From Ignavibacteriaceae bacterium (GTDB lineage: Bacteria; Bacteroidota; Ignavibacteria; Ignavibacteriales; Ignavibacteriaceae), in contig JALONF010000117.1 of NCBI GenBank assembly GCA_025455085.1, positions 1 to 6,546 of the forward strand: a stretch of 6,546 nucleotides of DNA, given 5' to 3'. Below, in pieces: positions 5,693-6,546 of the stretch. The notes below the pieces were generated by a model. That model ran no database searches and was not told where the DNA came from. It saw only the letters and a program-made list of their open reading frames with translations. A program made the position numbers and the translations under genes. Position 1 is the first letter of the stretch, and every line of letters starts with the position of its first letter.

Positions 5693-6546
5693 GTGATTAA
5701 AGAAAAACAGATAATAAAAGGATTTACACTCCCAGAACTAAAAGAATATTTTCTTTCTGAAGGTGAGCCTGCATTCAGAGCCAAACAGGTTTTTAAGTGG
5801 ATGTACGGTGATATGGTTGATGATTTTGATGAGATGAATAATCTTCCGAAGTCATTACGCAGTAAACTTGCAGAAAAATTTTGTATTGATACACTTCGTT
5901 ATTCAACAAGCGCAATTTCAATTTCAACTAGAACGAAAAAATATATATTCGAAACTATTGAAGGAAACAAGATCGAATCTGTTGTTATCCCTGAAAAGAA
6001 AAGAACGACAATTTGCATTTCGACTCAGGTTGGCTGTCCGCTTGATTGTAAATTTTGTGCAACTGGATTGATGGGCTATAAAAAGAATCTTACCGCAGGA
6101 GAAATATTTGATCAATTCAAACTGGCCAGTAAAGATTATAAAGAAAGTGTGATAACTAATATTGTTTATATGGGGATGGGTGAACCTCTTCTGAACTTCA
6201 AGGAAACAGTAAAGTCACTTGAAATTTTCGCGGAAGAATTGACAACAGGTATCAGTCTAAAAAAGATAACAGTTTCAACTGCGGGCATTGCGCCAAAAAT
6301 TAAAGAGTTAGAAGAGACAGGATTGAAGGTGAAACTTGCTTTTTCACTTCACTCTTGCTTTGAAGATATAAGGAATAAAATAATGCCGATAAATACAAAG
6401 TATTCTCTGAAAGAAAACATCGATGCGTTAAAAAGTTATGCGATGAAAACCAAAACAAGGATTACTTTCGAATATGTTATGCTGGATGGAATTAATGATC
6501 GTGATGAAGATGTAAAAGCTCTTGCAAGATTGATGAGCACAATTCC
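5693..6546 (+). CDS. rlmN: Dual-specificity rRNA/tRNA adenine-C2 methyltransferase RlmN (cut by right window edge)
   Basis: RlmN is a radical-SAM methyltransferase that makes 2-methyladenosine at A2503 of 23S rRNA and A37 of some tRNAs. The 284 residues present include an N-terminal RNA-binding helical domain with 'FRAKQVFKWMY' (28-38), then Cys108 in 'TICISTQVG', which matches the Cys118 of E. coli RlmN. The cluster motif is Cys115-x3-Cys119-x2-Cys122. 'YMGMGEPL' (159-166), 'VSTAGI' (194-199) and 'SLHS...RNKIMPIN' (218-234) follow. The C-terminal 60-70 residues, with the methyl-carrying Cys (355 in E. coli), lie beyond the window. The GTG at 5693-5695 is the only usable start, because an in-frame TAG lies at 5672-5674 and the next ATG is inside the conserved domain. 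There is no clear SD. After the SLH motif the sequence is 'SCFED' rather than the usual 'A-P-N-D'-like segment. Confidence 0.95.
   Translation, partial: MIKEKQIIKGFTLPELKEYFLSEGEPAFRAKQVFKWMYGDMVDDFDEMNNLPKSLRSKLAEKFCIDTLRYSTSAISISTRTKKYIFETIEGNKIESVVIPEKKRTTICISTQVGCPLDCKFCATGLMGYKKNLTAGEIFDQFKLASKDYKESVITNIVYMGMGEPLLNFKETVKSLEIFAEELTTGISLKKITVSTAGIAPKIKELEETGLKVKLAFSLHSCFEDIRNKIMPINTKYSLKENIDALKSYAMKTKTRITFEYVMLDGINDRDEDVKALARLMSTI

Noticed and set aside
5868..6115. Open frames on both strands inside rlmN
   Set aside because: The in-frame RlmN reading carries all radical-SAM motifs across this stretch, so these are shadows.
1..6546. Mobile element, CRISPR array, tRNA or horizontal-transfer signs
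   Set aside because: No transposase, integrase, regular spaced repeats, cloverleaf or abrupt change in base composition was noticed on reading through both strands.

Overview
The window is AT-rich DNA that looks like a member of the Bacteroidota/Chlorobiota/Ignavibacteriota group, and an Ignavibacteria-like bacterium fits best. This placement is inferred from several features together: a Chlorobium-type 2[4Fe-4S] ferredoxin with an enlarged central loop, signal peptides that would be cut just before Gln, sparse Shine-Dalgarno (SD) sequences, and TPR proteins ending in a 'PGxGQxY' membrane domain. It was not tested by a search. The window is almost fully coding. No insertion sequence, phage gene, CRISPR array, tRNA or rRNA was seen.

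Left part, all on the minus strand (transcribed right to left). An MBL-fold hydrolase (784-1635), a small Rieske [2Fe-2S] protein (456-782) and the N-terminal part of epoxyqueuosine reductase QueG (1-411, cut by the window edge) form a tight run. The Rieske gene starts 1 nt after the MBL stop behind a strong SD. To the right lies a stand-alone ferredoxin gene (1762-2094) with a good SD. A clear intrinsic terminator (1717-1746) separates it from the MBL gene.

Middle part, also minus strand. Four genes overlap head to tail: an acyl-CoA dehydrogenase (4381-5526), an exported YidD-domain protein (3930-4391), and two exported TPR proteins (3088-3933 and 2262-3104) that share a C-terminal membrane domain. 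The overlaps are 11, 4 and 17 nt. The last three genes look like one envelope module. The exported YidD domain is the most unusual item in the window, because classical YidD is a short cytoplasmic protein that assists YidC.

Right part, plus strand. rlmN (5693-6546, cut by the right edge) begins with GTG and is divergent from the acyl-CoA dehydrogenase operon. The 166-nt region between them holds two back-to-back promoter candidates with nearly the same sequence: TTGTC(A/T), a 17-nt spacer, then TATTTTT. The rlmN copy would place transcription start at or next to the GTG, suggesting a leaderless message.

Functionally the window mixes RNA-modification enzymes at both ends (QueG and RlmN), small electron-transfer proteins (Rieske and ferredoxin), one fatty-acid or branched-chain acyl-CoA oxidation enzyme, and an uncharacterised envelope cassette.
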